A DNA stretch of 64,000 bases, taken from Candidatus Polarisedimenticolia bacterium. GTDB lineage: Bacteria > Acidobacteriota > Polarisedimenticolia > Gp22-AA2. Made by a program: the position numbers and the translations under genes. Location of the stretch: positions 41,262 to 105,261 of the forward strand of contig DASYUH010000109.1 of the NCBI GenBank assembly GCA_036001465.1, read 5' to 3'. The notes under the pieces were generated by a model, which saw only the letters and a list, made by a program, of their open reading frames with translations, made no database searches and was not told the origin of the DNA. Positions within the stretch are counted from its first letter, which is position 1. The number at the start of each line of letters is the position of its first letter. Shown in pieces: positions 23,557 to 32,114 of the stretch.

Positions 23557-25578
23557 ATGAGCCTGGTCCGTCACCACGTCGCCATCCTGGGTCTCTTCGT
23601 CGTTGTTCTGGCCATTCCGGAACCGTCCGCGGCGGCCTCGAAGCCCGCGGCCGCGGGGGCGGATGCCTGGCCGGAGATCACCCCGGCCGAGAAGTCCCTC
23701 ACCAAGGTCGACCAGGATCCGGAAGCGGATGCGGTCGTCCTGATCAACGACCGCAACGGAAAGATCGTCCAGCGGGCCGAGGACTGGGTGAACGTGCTCG
23801 ACTATCACTGGCGAATCAAGATCCTCAACGATCGCGGGAAACGGTACGCCGACGTCCACCTTCCGGCGGAGAAGCTCTCGCGCATCCTCAACATCAGGGC
23901 ACGGACCGTCAAGGACGACGGGACGATTCTTCCGGTGGCGCCCGACCAGATCTTCGAGAAGCTCCTGTACCAGGTCGGGGACCTGAAGGTGACGGAATGG
24001 GTCTTCAAGTTTCCCGCCGTGGAGCGGGGAGCGATCCTGGAGTACCGCTACGACCGCTACGACAATTTCCTGGTGTTCGTGGACCCCTGGTACTTCGCGG
24101 GACCCGAGTTCACGCTGCTCTCCCGCCTGACCCAGGTCATACCGAACGGCATGACCTACTCGATCCTCTGCGACCTGTGCGGCGGCGCAAAGCCCGAGGT
24201 CAAGGAATGGCGCGAAGCGAAGGCGAAGGGACAGATGTACAGCATCGAGCTGCGCAATGTTCCCGGCTACCGCGAGGAGCTGATGATGCCGCCGGCGCGC
24301 GATGTCACGCCCCGCATGGAAATGGTCATGCAGGGCTGGAAGGATCGCCGGATCGAGGCGCTCGGACGCCAGGACAACCTGTTCACCGACTGGGCTTCGG
24401 TCGCCAAGTACGCCTCGTTCTACTACCAGCAGGCGATCAAGGCCGGTCAGGTGGCGATCAAGCCGGTGGTCGACGAGTGGACCAAGGGGCTCTCCGACCC
24501 GCAGGAGAAGATCAAGGCGATCACGCGCCACGTCCAGCAGGACTTCCGGTATCTCGACTTCTACAGGTTCGTCACGCTCAGTCCCGACCCGATCGACAAG
24601 CTCCTGAAGAACAAGGCCGCCGACAACGCCGAGAAGGCCGTCCTCCTGATGGCCGCGCTCAAGGCGATAGGGGTCGACTCCCACGCCGCCCAGGTCTCGG
24701 GGAAGGCGGGCGGCTCCCTCAACCCCAAGTTCTTCAGCCCGACCCAGTTCACGCACGCCATCGTCGGGCTGCCCCAGGCGGACGGCACGTACCAATGGAT
24801 CGATCCCACCGTGTCTTACGCCCCCTTCGGTTTCGTGCCGTGGACGGACTCCGGTGCGGGAGCCCTCCTGCTGAAAGGGGACCAGGGGGAGCTGATCACG
24901 CTGGGCTCCAAGGCCGAGCTGAGCGCCTCGCGCTACAAGCTCTCGGTCAAGCCGCGCGCCGATCTCAAGGCCGACATCGAGGCGGAGGCCGAATACATCG
25001 GGGAGGACGCCATCGAGATGCGGGATGATCTCGCGCCCATCTCCGAATCGGATCGCAAGTCCTACTTGCAGGCGTGGGTGGCCGAGCGCCGCCCCGATGC
25101 CGTCCTGAAATCCTTCAGCATCGAGGACATCGACGCCATGGACAAGCCCCTGCGCATCAAGATGAGCATCGAGGCGCCGGGCCTCGTGACGCGGGCCGAC
25201 GACGTGCTCCTGGTGCGCGCCTGCGTCCTCAACTGCTACGACACCAATCCGCTCTCCCGCGCAAACCGCCAGCACCCGTTCTACATCGATCGCGGCTGGA
25301 GCCGGGAGGAGACGGTCGTCATTGTTCCTCCGTCCGGGATGATCGCGGCCCAGATGCCTCCTCCGGCCGCCGCGAAGTCGGTGATCGGCTCCCTCTCCCT
25401 CGGCTGCACCTCCCAGAGCGACGGCGGGGCGCGCTGCTGGGAGCAGTTCACGGTCCGCCGGAACCGCTGGCCGGCGGATCAGAACGGCAGCATCCGCGCC
25501 ATGTACGACAAGATCGTAGAGGCCGGACGCATGACCGTCGCGTTGCAGAAGGCCGAGGCCGCCCCGGCCGGGCGCTGA
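23557..25578 (+). CDS. DUF3857/transglutaminase-fold protein lacking the catalytic cysteine (paralog 1)
   Basis: The 673-residue product has a signal peptide (residues 7-27), a DUF3857 domain (for example VLDYHWRIKILNDRGKRY) and a transglutaminase fold. Where the active paralog has GDCKDK this one has ADNAEK, so the nucleophile position is Asn357; His400 (FTHAIV) and Asp416 (WIDPTV) are kept. It is therefore probably not a thiol enzyme and may bind peptides or protein partners. GAGG lies six bases before ATG 23557. It ends 23 bases before a close paralog on the same strand, so the two are probably co-transcribed. Several Cys pairs (CDLCGG, RACVLNC, GCTS) suggest disulfides and a periplasmic location. 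Confidence 0.85.
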   Translation: MSLVRHHVAILGLFVVVLAIPEPSAAASKPAAAGADAWPEITPAEKSLTKVDQDPEADAVVLINDRNGKIVQRAEDWVNVLDYHWRIKILNDRGKRYADVHLPAEKLSRILNIRARTVKDDGTILPVAPDQIFEKLLYQVGDLKVTEWVFKFPAVERGAILEYRYDRYDNFLVFVDPWYFAGPEFTLLSRLTQVIPNGMTYSILCDLCGGAKPEVKEWREAKAKGQMYSIELRNVPGYREELMMPPARDVTPRMEMVMQGWKDRRIEALGRQDNLFTDWASVAKYASFYYQQAIKAGQVAIKPVVDEWTKGLSDPQEKIKAITRHVQQDFRYLDFYRFVTLSPDPIDKLLKNKAADNAEKAVLLMAALKAIGVDSHAAQVSGKAGGSLNPKFFSPTQFTHAIVGLPQADGTYQWIDPTVSYAPFGFVPWTDSGAGALLLKGDQGELITLGSKAELSASRYKLSVKPRADLKADIEAEAEYIGEDAIEMRDDLAPISESDRKSYLQAWVAERRPDAVLKSFSIEDIDAMDKPLRIKMSIEAPGLVTRADDVLLVRACVLNCYDTNPLSRANRQHPFYIDRGWSREETVVIVPPSGMIAAQMPPPAAAKSVIGSLSLGCTSQSDGGARCWEQFTVRRNRWPADQNGSIRAMYDKIVEAGRMTVALQKAEAAPAGR

Positions 25579-25601
25579 ACAGGCGTCCGGGAGACACCCT
25601 G

Positions 25602-27635
25602 GTGACGCGCCGCACGCCCGTTCCCCCGGGCAGGGTCCTGCTCCTCTCCCTGGCTCTCCTCCTCGGAGGAGCTCCATCCGCCTTGCCGGGTCGTGACGGC
25701 GGGAAGGACGCTGCCCCGTGGCCGGACATCACCGAGCAGGAGCGAGCGCTGACCTCGGTGCCGCAGGACCCGGATGCGGACGCCGTGATCCTGCAGCACA
25801 CCCGCGACGGAAAAATCGTCCAGGAGGGAAAGTACTACGTCAATGTCCTCGACTACCACTGGCGATTGAAGGTCCTCAGGGAGCGGGGCAAGCGCTATGC
25901 GGAGGTGCACATTCCGTCCTACAAATCCTCGCGCGTGGAGGGAATCGAGGCGCGCAGCATCAGGCCGGATGGCACCGTGGTTCCCGTGGCCAAGGACCAG
26001 ATCTTCGAGAAGCTCGTCCAGAAAGGGCGCGGCTACAAGGTCACCGAGCACGTCTTCAACTTCCCGGGGGTCGAGCCGGGGGCCATTCTCGAATACCGGT
26101 TCCGGCGCCACCGGGCCGGGCTCTTCGCCCTTGTCTACATCGAGCCCTGGGACTTCGCGGGGCCGGAAATCACGCTGGTGTCCCGGGTGACGCAGGCGCT
26201 TCCAGGGGACGCGAGCTACCGGGTCCTGTGCAACAGGTGCCCGCACCCGGTGCCCACGGAGGAGGACTGGATCGACGGGAAGACCATCGGGAAGCGGCTC
26301 ACGCTGGGCATGAAGAACGTCCCCGCCTACCGGGAGGAGCTGATGATGCCGCCCAGGGAGGAGGTCAGCCCGAGAGTGGAGATGGTCCTGGTGGCGTGGA
26401 AGAACGTCCTGTGGGAGCCGCTCGACAGGGTGAGCAGCCTCTTCACCGACTGGATCTCCGTGGGCACCTTCGCCCGCTACTTCTATCAGAAGGTCTACCG
26501 CCTCGACGATGTCGCGGTGAAGCAGGCCGTGGCCTCGTGGACGAAGGGGATCCCGGATCGGAACGACCAGATGAAGGCGATCTTTCGCCATGTCCAGGAG
26601 GATTTTCGGTACGTCCCCTCCGACGACGTGTACGGGCAGGCCTCGTCGATCGCGTCGATGATCAAGGCCAAGGCGGCCGACAACGAGGACAAGGGCATCC
26701 TCCTGATGGCCGCCCTGAGATCGATGGGAGTGCGGGCCCAGCTCGCCCTCGTGGTCGGCAGACGGAAGGGACGTCTGAACGCGGCCTACCCGAGCCTGTC
26801 GCAGTTCAGCCACGTCATCGTCGCAGTCCCGCAGCCCGATGGCTCCGCGCTCTGGCTGGATCCCACCGTCACCTACGCCCCGTTCGGGTTCATGCCCTCG
26901 CAGGACAGCGGCGCGGGGGCCCTCTACATCACCGACGAAGGCTCGGCGCTCATCAACCTGCCGATCAAGACCGAGACCAACGGCACGCGCTTCGCGATCA
27001 CGGCCAGGCCGGGGTCCGGCGGCATGACCGAACTCGATGTCGTGGCCGAATACGAGGGGGAGGACGCCATCGCCATGCGCCAGGAGATCGTGCCGGTCGC
27101 GGAGGCCGCCCGCACGACGTTCCTGGAGGGTTGGTTGAGGGAGGCGCGTCCCGGGGCGGCCCTGCGCTCCCACGAGTTCGAGAACCTCGAGTCGCTCGAC
27201 AAGCCGCTGCGAATCAAGATGACCGTCGAGGCCTCCGGCCTCGTGACCCGGGCCGACGATCTCATGCTGGTGCGCGCCTGCATCCTCGAATGCCGGGACG
27301 TCAACCCGCTGTCGAATCAGGATCGCCGCTACCCGTTCTACGTGGATCTCGACTGGAACGAGCGGCAGACGGTCACGGTCATGCCCCCGGCCGAAATGAA
27401 GGCTGCCCGGCCGCCGGCTGCGGCGGCGGCCAAATCAGCCATCGGCGCGCTGTTCTTCACGTGCGCGTCCCAGGCCGAGGGAGCCGTCCGTTGCGAGCGA
27501 CTGCTCATGGTGCCGAGGAATCACTGGCCCGCGGACAAGGGCGCGGGGATCCGGGCGATGTTCGACTCCATCGTGGAGATCGATCGCACGAACGTGGCCC
27601 TGCAGCTCGTGGAAGGCGGATCGTCCGGGCGTTAG
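25602..27635 (+). CDS. DUF3857/transglutaminase-fold protein lacking the catalytic cysteine (paralog 2)
   Basis: The 677-residue product is clearly homologous over its whole length to the preceding gene (shared blocks include VNVLDYHWR, YREELMMPP and VTYAPFGF or close variants). It has a signal peptide (residues 2-26). The nucleophile position again reads ADNEDK, with Asn361 in place of Cys; His404 (FSHVIV) and Asp420 (WLDPTV) are retained. The start is taken as GTG 25602, with GGGAG about seven bases upstream, 23 bases after the previous stop; no ATG lies near the signal peptide. Loss of the Cys in both tandem copies but not in the divergent one suggests a changed, non-catalytic role fixed before duplication. 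Confidence 0.85.
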   Translation: MTRRTPVPPGRVLLLSLALLLGGAPSALPGRDGGKDAAPWPDITEQERALTSVPQDPDADAVILQHTRDGKIVQEGKYYVNVLDYHWRLKVLRERGKRYAEVHIPSYKSSRVEGIEARSIRPDGTVVPVAKDQIFEKLVQKGRGYKVTEHVFNFPGVEPGAILEYRFRRHRAGLFALVYIEPWDFAGPEITLVSRVTQALPGDASYRVLCNRCPHPVPTEEDWIDGKTIGKRLTLGMKNVPAYREELMMPPREEVSPRVEMVLVAWKNVLWEPLDRVSSLFTDWISVGTFARYFYQKVYRLDDVAVKQAVASWTKGIPDRNDQMKAIFRHVQEDFRYVPSDDVYGQASSIASMIKAKAADNEDKGILLMAALRSMGVRAQLALVVGRRKGRLNAAYPSLSQFSHVIVAVPQPDGSALWLDPTVTYAPFGFMPSQDSGAGALYITDEGSALINLPIKTETNGTRFAITARPGSGGMTELDVVAEYEGEDAIAMRQEIVPVAEAARTTFLEGWLREARPGAALRSHEFENLESLDKPLRIKMTVEASGLVTRADDLMLVRACILECRDVNPLSNQDRRYPFYVDLDWNERQTVTVMPPAEMKAARPPAAAAAKSAIGALFFTCASQAEGAVRCERLLMVPRNHWPADKGAGIRAMFDSIVEIDRTNVALQLVEGGSSGR

Positions 27636-27653
27636 CGGGGCAAGCCGCGCCCG

Positions 27654-29501
27654 TCAGCGCAGCGACTTCTCCAGCCGGGTGAGGCCGCGGCCGAGGCGGG
27701 CGACGAGGTCGTCCATCTCGGCGGGGGTGATGGTGAAGGGGGGGGCGATGATGAAGTGGTCGCCGTCCTGGCCTTCGCGGGTGCCGGAGCCGGGGTAGAT
27801 CAGGAGGCCCTCCTCCAGGCAGGCTTCGTACAGGCGCCGCGACACCTTGAGGCGGGCGGGGAACGGCTCTCTGGTCTTGCGGTCCCGCACCAGCTCGATT
27901 CCCCACATCATGCCGAGTCCGCGCACGTCGCCGACCGTGCGGTGACGGCGGAGCGCGCCGAGCTTCTCGCCGAGGGCCTTCCCCAGGCGCGCGGCGCGAG
28001 GGATCAGCCGGTTACGCTGCACGTAGTCGAGGACGGCGCTGCCGATGGCGGCCGACAGGGGGTTGGCGCTGTAGGTGAAGCCGTGCTCGAAGTAGCCGCG
28101 CCCGGCGGCCAGTGCATCGGCGACGAAGCCGCGGGCAATGACCGCGCCCAGGGGCGCGTAGCCTCCCGACAGCCCCTTGCCGACCACGAGCATGTCGGGA
28201 ACGACCCCCCAGTGATCGACGGCGAAGTTCTTCCCGGTGCGGCCGACGCCGGTCATCACCTCGTCGGCGATCAAAAGGACGTTGTGCTTGGTGCAGATCT
28301 CGCGCGCCCTCTTCCAGTAGCCGTCCACGGCGGCGACGGCGCCGAGCGTGGCGCCGACGACCGGCTCGGCGATGAACGCCGCGACCGAGTCCGGCCCCTC
28401 CTGGTGGATGGCGGCCTCGAGATCCTCGATGCAGGCGACGTTGCAGGAGGGGTACTTCAGCCCGTAGGGGCAGCGGTAGCAGTAGCAGGGAGGGATGTGC
28501 GGCATCGGCACGAACAGGGGCGCGTAGAGAGCGCGGCGCGCCACGTTGCCGGTCACCGAGAGGGCCCCCATGGTGCTGCCGTGGTACGACTGCCAGCGGG
28601 CGATGGTCTTCGACTTGCCGGGGTGGCCGGTCTCGATGTGGTATTGGCGCGCCAGCTTGAGGGCGGTCTCGATCGCCTCGCTGCCCCCCGAGACCAGGTA
28701 GACGCGTCCGGACTTCTTCATGTCCCCCGGCGCCAGCGCCGCGACGCGGTCCGCCAGGCCGATCGACTCCTTCGTGATGAACTGCGAGGAGTGCGCGAAG
28801 GCCAGGCGCTTCGCCTGCCTCGTCATCACCTCGGCGACCTCGGCGACGCCGTGGCCGATCGAGCAGACGACCGCGCCGCCGCAGCCGTCGAGGTACTTCC
28901 TGCCGGCGGCGTCGTAGATCCAGATCCCCTCGGCCCGCACGGCGACCGGGTATTCCGCCGTCAGGTTGCGGGGGAACAGGTGCGGCGCGCCCGCGGGGGC
29001 GGGCGCGGACTCGGGCCCCTTGGGGGACTCGCCGGCGGCCTGACCGGAGCGCGAAGGGGACCGGGGCTTCTCCGGCGCCCTCAGCCTCGTCACGATCGTC
29101 GGCGCGGGGCGCGACCGCGGCCGATCCCCGCCCTCCTTCCGGGCGCGCAGGAAGTACTCCTCCTCTTCGTGCGGCTCCGGGTCCTCCTCCTCTTCATCGT
29201 CGAGGAGCATCTCGATCTGCTCGGCCGCCTTCAGGGCCTCCTCCGCGATGAGCGCCGGCTCCCTGGCGAGCGACGTCCGAAGCGACGCGGCGGCCCGTCC
29301 CGTCGCCCTCGCCAGGGCCGAGTCCTGAAGGATCGGCCCGCGGCTCGCGGCCGGCTTGCGGCGGGCGGCCGGCCGGGCGGAGCGCTTCCCGGCCGCGGAC
29401 GATCGCGCCGCGCCTTTCGCGCCGAAGCGGCCCCGCGAGCGCTTCGCGGGGGCACGCTTCGCCATCCGGCGTTTCCGTGCGGCCTGCTTCAACCTCTTCA
29501 C
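27654..29501 (-). CDS. Class III PLP-dependent aminotransferase with a long charged N-terminal extension
   Basis: From about residue 175 the protein is a standard class III aminotransferase (GIWIYDAAGRKYLDGCGG, the Asp-containing LLIADEVMTGVGRTG, and VVGKGLSGGYAPL with Lys442 as the PLP lysine when counted from GTG 29501). A Cys-rich insert (PPCYCYRCPYG ... PSC) is seen in one subgroup of the family. The first 175 residues are not part of the fold: residues 1-55 are rich in Lys, Arg and Ala like a histone H1 tail, followed by an acidic run (LLDDEEEEDPEPHEEEEY). The start may be GTG 29501 or ATG 29465. It follows the CoA-transferase subunits within four bases, so one operon; the substrate is unknown. 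Confidence 0.88.
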   Translation of the reverse strand: MKRLKQAARKRRMAKRAPAKRSRGRFGAKGAARSSAAGKRSARPAARRKPAASRGPILQDSALARATGRAAASLRTSLAREPALIAEEALKAAEQIEMLLDDEEEEDPEPHEEEEYFLRARKEGGDRPRSRPAPTIVTRLRAPEKPRSPSRSGQAAGESPKGPESAPAPAGAPHLFPRNLTAEYPVAVRAEGIWIYDAAGRKYLDGCGGAVVCSIGHGVAEVAEVMTRQAKRLAFAHSSQFITKESIGLADRVAALAPGDMKKSGRVYLVSGGSEAIETALKLARQYHIETGHPGKSKTIARWQSYHGSTMGALSVTGNVARRALYAPLFVPMPHIPPCYCYRCPYGLKYPSCNVACIEDLEAAIHQEGPDSVAAFIAEPVVGATLGAVAAVDGYWKRAREICTKHNVLLIADEVMTGVGRTGKNFAVDHWGVVPDMLVVGKGLSGGYAPLGAVIARGFVADALAAGRGYFEHGFTYSANPLSAAIGSAVLDYVQRNRLIPRAARLGKALGEKLGALRRHRTVGDVRGLGMMWGIELVRDRKTREPFPARLKVSRRLYEACLEEGLLIYPGSGTREGQDGDHFIIAPPFTITPAEMDDLVARLGRGLTRLEKSLR

Positions 29502-29505
29502 CTCT

Positions 29506-30279
29506 TCACCCGGCCTTCGATTTGAGGAAGATCCCCTGCGGATCGAGCTCCTCGCGGATGATCCGGATCTCCTCGGGGGTAGGCGGCGGCGTCTCGGTGA
29601 GGTCGCCCGCCACCCTGACGTCCCAGCCGGTGCTGTCCTTGATCGTCTTCACCGTGACGCCGGGATGCATCGAGACCAGGACCATCTCGCGCGTGTCGGG
29701 GTCGAAGCGGTAGACGCCCATGTCGGTGATCACCAGATCGGGGCCGCCCCGAAGCCCCAGCGACTCGCGCTCGCGGCCACCGCGCAGGTAGCCCGGGCTG
29801 GTCACGAAGTCGACGCGCTCGGGAAGGGTGCGCTTCGAGTTGGCGATGGTGATGACGACCTTTTTCGCCAGCGCTGCGATCTCGCAGGCGCCGCCGCTGC
29901 CCGGCAGGCGGACCTTCGGTTTGGCGTAGTCGCCGATGACGGTCGAGTTGATGTTGCCGAAGCGGTCCACCTGGGCCCCGCCCAGGAAGCCGACGTCGAT
30001 CAGGCCGCGCTGCAGGTACAGGTTGAACACGTCCAGCATCGGCACGACGGCCAGGGAGCCGGTCACCAGGCACGGATCGCCGATCGAGATCGGCAGGCGC
30101 TTCGGCACGCAGCCGACGGCCCCCGACTCGTAGATCATGCAGATGCCCGGTGCGTGCATGCGGTAGGCGAGATTGACCGCCAGCGACGGCACGCCGATGC
30201 CGACGAAGACGACGTCGCCGTTCTTCAGCTCCTTCGCCGCCCGCGAGACCATCAGCTCGGATGTCGTGTATCCGGCCAT
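29506..30279 (-). CDS. Class I CoA-transferase, beta subunit (glutaconate CoA-transferase type)
   Basis: This 257-residue protein has the SugarP/CoA-transferase fold: GDVVFVGIGVPSLAVNLAYR near the N-terminus, YESGAVG (50-56) at the position where class I transferases carry the CoA-ester-forming Glu, and GFLGGAQVDRFGNINST in the middle. It pairs with the alpha subunit 34 bases upstream. Such pairs move CoA between acyl-CoA and a free acid; the related IpdAB enzymes instead hydrolyse a ring in steroid breakdown, so transferase activity is likely but not certain. It lies directly before an aminotransferase, which suggests amino-acid or amine catabolism. Confidence 0.87.
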   Translation of the reverse strand: MAGYTTSELMVSRAAKELKNGDVVFVGIGVPSLAVNLAYRMHAPGICMIYESGAVGCVPKRLPISIGDPCLVTGSLAVVPMLDVFNLYLQRGLIDVGFLGGAQVDRFGNINSTVIGDYAKPKVRLPGSGGACEIAALAKKVVITIANSKRTLPERVDFVTSPGYLRGGRERESLGLRGGPDLVITDMGVYRFDPDTREMVLVSMHPGVTVKTIKDSTGWDVRVAGDLTETPPPTPEEIRIIREELDPQGIFLKSKAG

Positions 30280-30313
30280 CGTCCACTCCGCCGGCGCCGT
30301 GGCCCGCCGCCGC

Positions 30314-31219
30314 TCAGAACCCGTAGTTGACAGGCGCGCACATCTGCCGGTCGGCCTTCAGCTCGTCGAAGCGCGCGCCCATCTTCTTTATATACGCGGC
30401 GCGGTCGGGGATCCCGTGCACCCACTCGTCGAGGTACGCCCCGAAGCCCTTCTCCTCGCGCGAGACGGCGTCCCACTTCACGTAGAAATCGTTGTCGCGA
30501 TCGTACGCCCCCTGGACGAACGACGGGTGCGCGCCGAACGGCTCGTGCACCACGGCGCTGACGATGGCGCCCGGGATGAGCGTGCGGTTCGGGTCGGAGC
30601 GGATGACCGACGAGTCGACCACCTCCTCGACCGACACGATCACCCTGCGGCTGGCGAACGCCGCCTCCTTCTGCACCCCGTACAGGCCCCAGACCTGCGT
30701 GTTGCCGTCGGCGTCGGCGCGCTGCGCGTGCACGATGGTCACGTCCGGGTTGAGGGCCGGCACGCACCACAGCTCCTCGTCGCCGTACGGCGAGCGCACC
30801 TTCTTGAAGTGCGGGTTCACCTTCGTGAGGTCGGTGCCGGGATAGTTGCGCGTCGGCAGGAACGGCAGGTTCGACGCCCCGGCCATGAACCGCAGCACCA
30901 TGCCGAAGTGCGTGTACTCCTCGATCTCGAGCGGCCGCGGCCGCCCCTGCTCGACGGCCCGGCGGAAGGCGTGCAGCGGCCCCACCCCAGGGTTGCCGGC
31001 CCAGGAGAAGATCAGCTTGCGGACGCACCCCGCGGCGATCAGCTGGTCGTAGATCAGGTCGGGCGTCAGGCGGGCCAGCGTCAGGTCGCGCCGGCGCTGG
31101 CGGATGATCTCGTGCCCGGCGGCGAACGGGATGAGGTGGGTGAACCCCTCCATGACGACCAGGTCGCCGTCGCGCACGAAGCGCGCGATGGCGTCCTTCA
31201 TCGTCATCTGCTTGGACAT
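30314..31219 (-). CDS. Class I CoA-transferase, alpha subunit (glutaconate CoA-transferase type)
   Basis: This 301-residue subunit starts at ATG 31219; the frame is open further upstream but that part is the shadow of the opposite-strand lipoprotein gene. Family blocks are DGDLVVMEGFTHLIPFAAGHE, written here as overlapping pieces DGDLVVMEG and LIPFAAGHE, then RRDLTLARLTPDLIYDQLI, FSWAGNPG, and VHAQRADADGN. It is the first gene of the CoA-transferase/aminotransferase operon. The leader has only a weak GGGGCGACGG ribosome binding site. Substrates cannot be read from the sequence. Confidence 0.87.
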   Translation of the reverse strand: MSKQMTMKDAIARFVRDGDLVVMEGFTHLIPFAAGHEIIRQRRRDLTLARLTPDLIYDQLIAAGCVRKLIFSWAGNPGVGPLHAFRRAVEQGRPRPLEIEEYTHFGMVLRFMAGASNLPFLPTRNYPGTDLTKVNPHFKKVRSPYGDEELWCVPALNPDVTIVHAQRADADGNTQVWGLYGVQKEAAFASRRVIVSVEEVVDSSVIRSDPNRTLIPGAIVSAVVHEPFGAHPSFVQGAYDRDNDFYVKWDAVSREEKGFGAYLDEWVHGIPDRAAYIKKMGARFDELKADRQMCAPVNYGF

Positions 31220-31417
31220 GTCCGTCGCCCCAGGTGTCCCGGCCACCCGGCTGAAGGCAAGGGCTTCAGCCGCTGCCGCTCTATGAATCAAGGTGGGCGC
31301 GGGAGCGGAAGCATAGCACGAGTCGCCGGGGGCCGCGGCCGTGCCCTCCCCGCGCGACTCTGGCATAATGCCTGTCGACGGGCCCGGGAACGGGACCGGA
31401 CAATCGCTCGAGGGAGG

Positions 31418-32113
31418 ATGTCGGTGAAGGGGGCCGGCCGCGCAATCCGGACCGTGCTGCCGGGCGGAGTGTTGCTCCTGGCGAGCCTCGCCTGCGGCGG
31501 CGCTCCGGATGGGACCGGGAGCGCCGCGACGGCCCAGGCTCCTCAGAGGGTCGCGGACCCTTCCGCTCCGGAAGCCGGGCCGGCCGACCGGCTCAGCCCG
31601 TTGCCCACGCACGATTCCGTCCTGGCGGGGCCGCCGGGAGCCGCCGCTTCCGGAGAGCTCGCCTGGACCGTCCCGAAGGAATGGATCGAGGAGCCGCCGA
31701 AATCCGGGATGCGCAAGGCGCAGTACCGGCTGCCGGCCGCCTCGGGAGACAGGGAGGACGGCGAGTGCGTGGTCTACTACTTCGGCGCCGGGCAGGGGGG
31801 CGACGTGAAGGCGAACCTCGACCGCTGGGCGGCCCAGTTCCGCGGCTGGGGCACGGCGTCGCCGGAATTCTCCGAGGTGAAGGCGGGGGGGTTCACCATC
31901 AGCCGCGCCGAGGTCCATGGAACGTACACGCCGTCGCCGATGTCGATGGGGGGCGGTCCCGAGCCCGAGCCGAAGCCGGGCTACATGCTGCTCGGGGCGA
32001 TTGTCCCCGGTCCGGACGCCAACTGGTTCTTCAAGTGCACCGGCCCGGAGAAGACCATGGAAGCAAACCGCGCGCGCTTCGACGCGCTGCTGGGCTCGGT
32101 CCACGGGGGGTGA
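31418..32113 (+). CDS. Small exported protein, probable lipoprotein, unknown function
   Basis: The 231-residue product has a signal peptide ending LLLASLAC; Cys after LA suggests a lipoprotein, although the -3 residue is Ser rather than Leu. A Pro/Ala-rich linker (about 30-75) leads to a compact domain starting LAWTVPKEWIEEPP. I do not recognise the family. The ATG at 31418 directly touches AGGGAGG, so the GTG two codons later (31424), six bases from it, may be the true start. CATAAT at 31364-31369 may be a -10 box. The stop is one base from the start of the cysteine-synthase-like gene, so they are probably co-transcribed. Confidence 0.6.
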   Translation: MSVKGAGRAIRTVLPGGVLLLASLACGGAPDGTGSAATAQAPQRVADPSAPEAGPADRLSPLPTHDSVLAGPPGAAASGELAWTVPKEWIEEPPKSGMRKAQYRLPAASGDREDGECVVYYFGAGQGGDVKANLDRWAAQFRGWGTASPEFSEVKAGGFTISRAEVHGTYTPSPMSMGGGPEPEPKPGYMLLGAIVPGPDANWFFKCTGPEKTMEANRARFDALLGSVHGG

Positions 32114-32114
32114 C

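Noticed and set aside
31418..31426. ATG 31418 as the certain start of the small lipoprotein
   Set aside because: The Shine-Dalgarno sequence touches this ATG, so GTG 31424 is equally or more likely; the start is left open.
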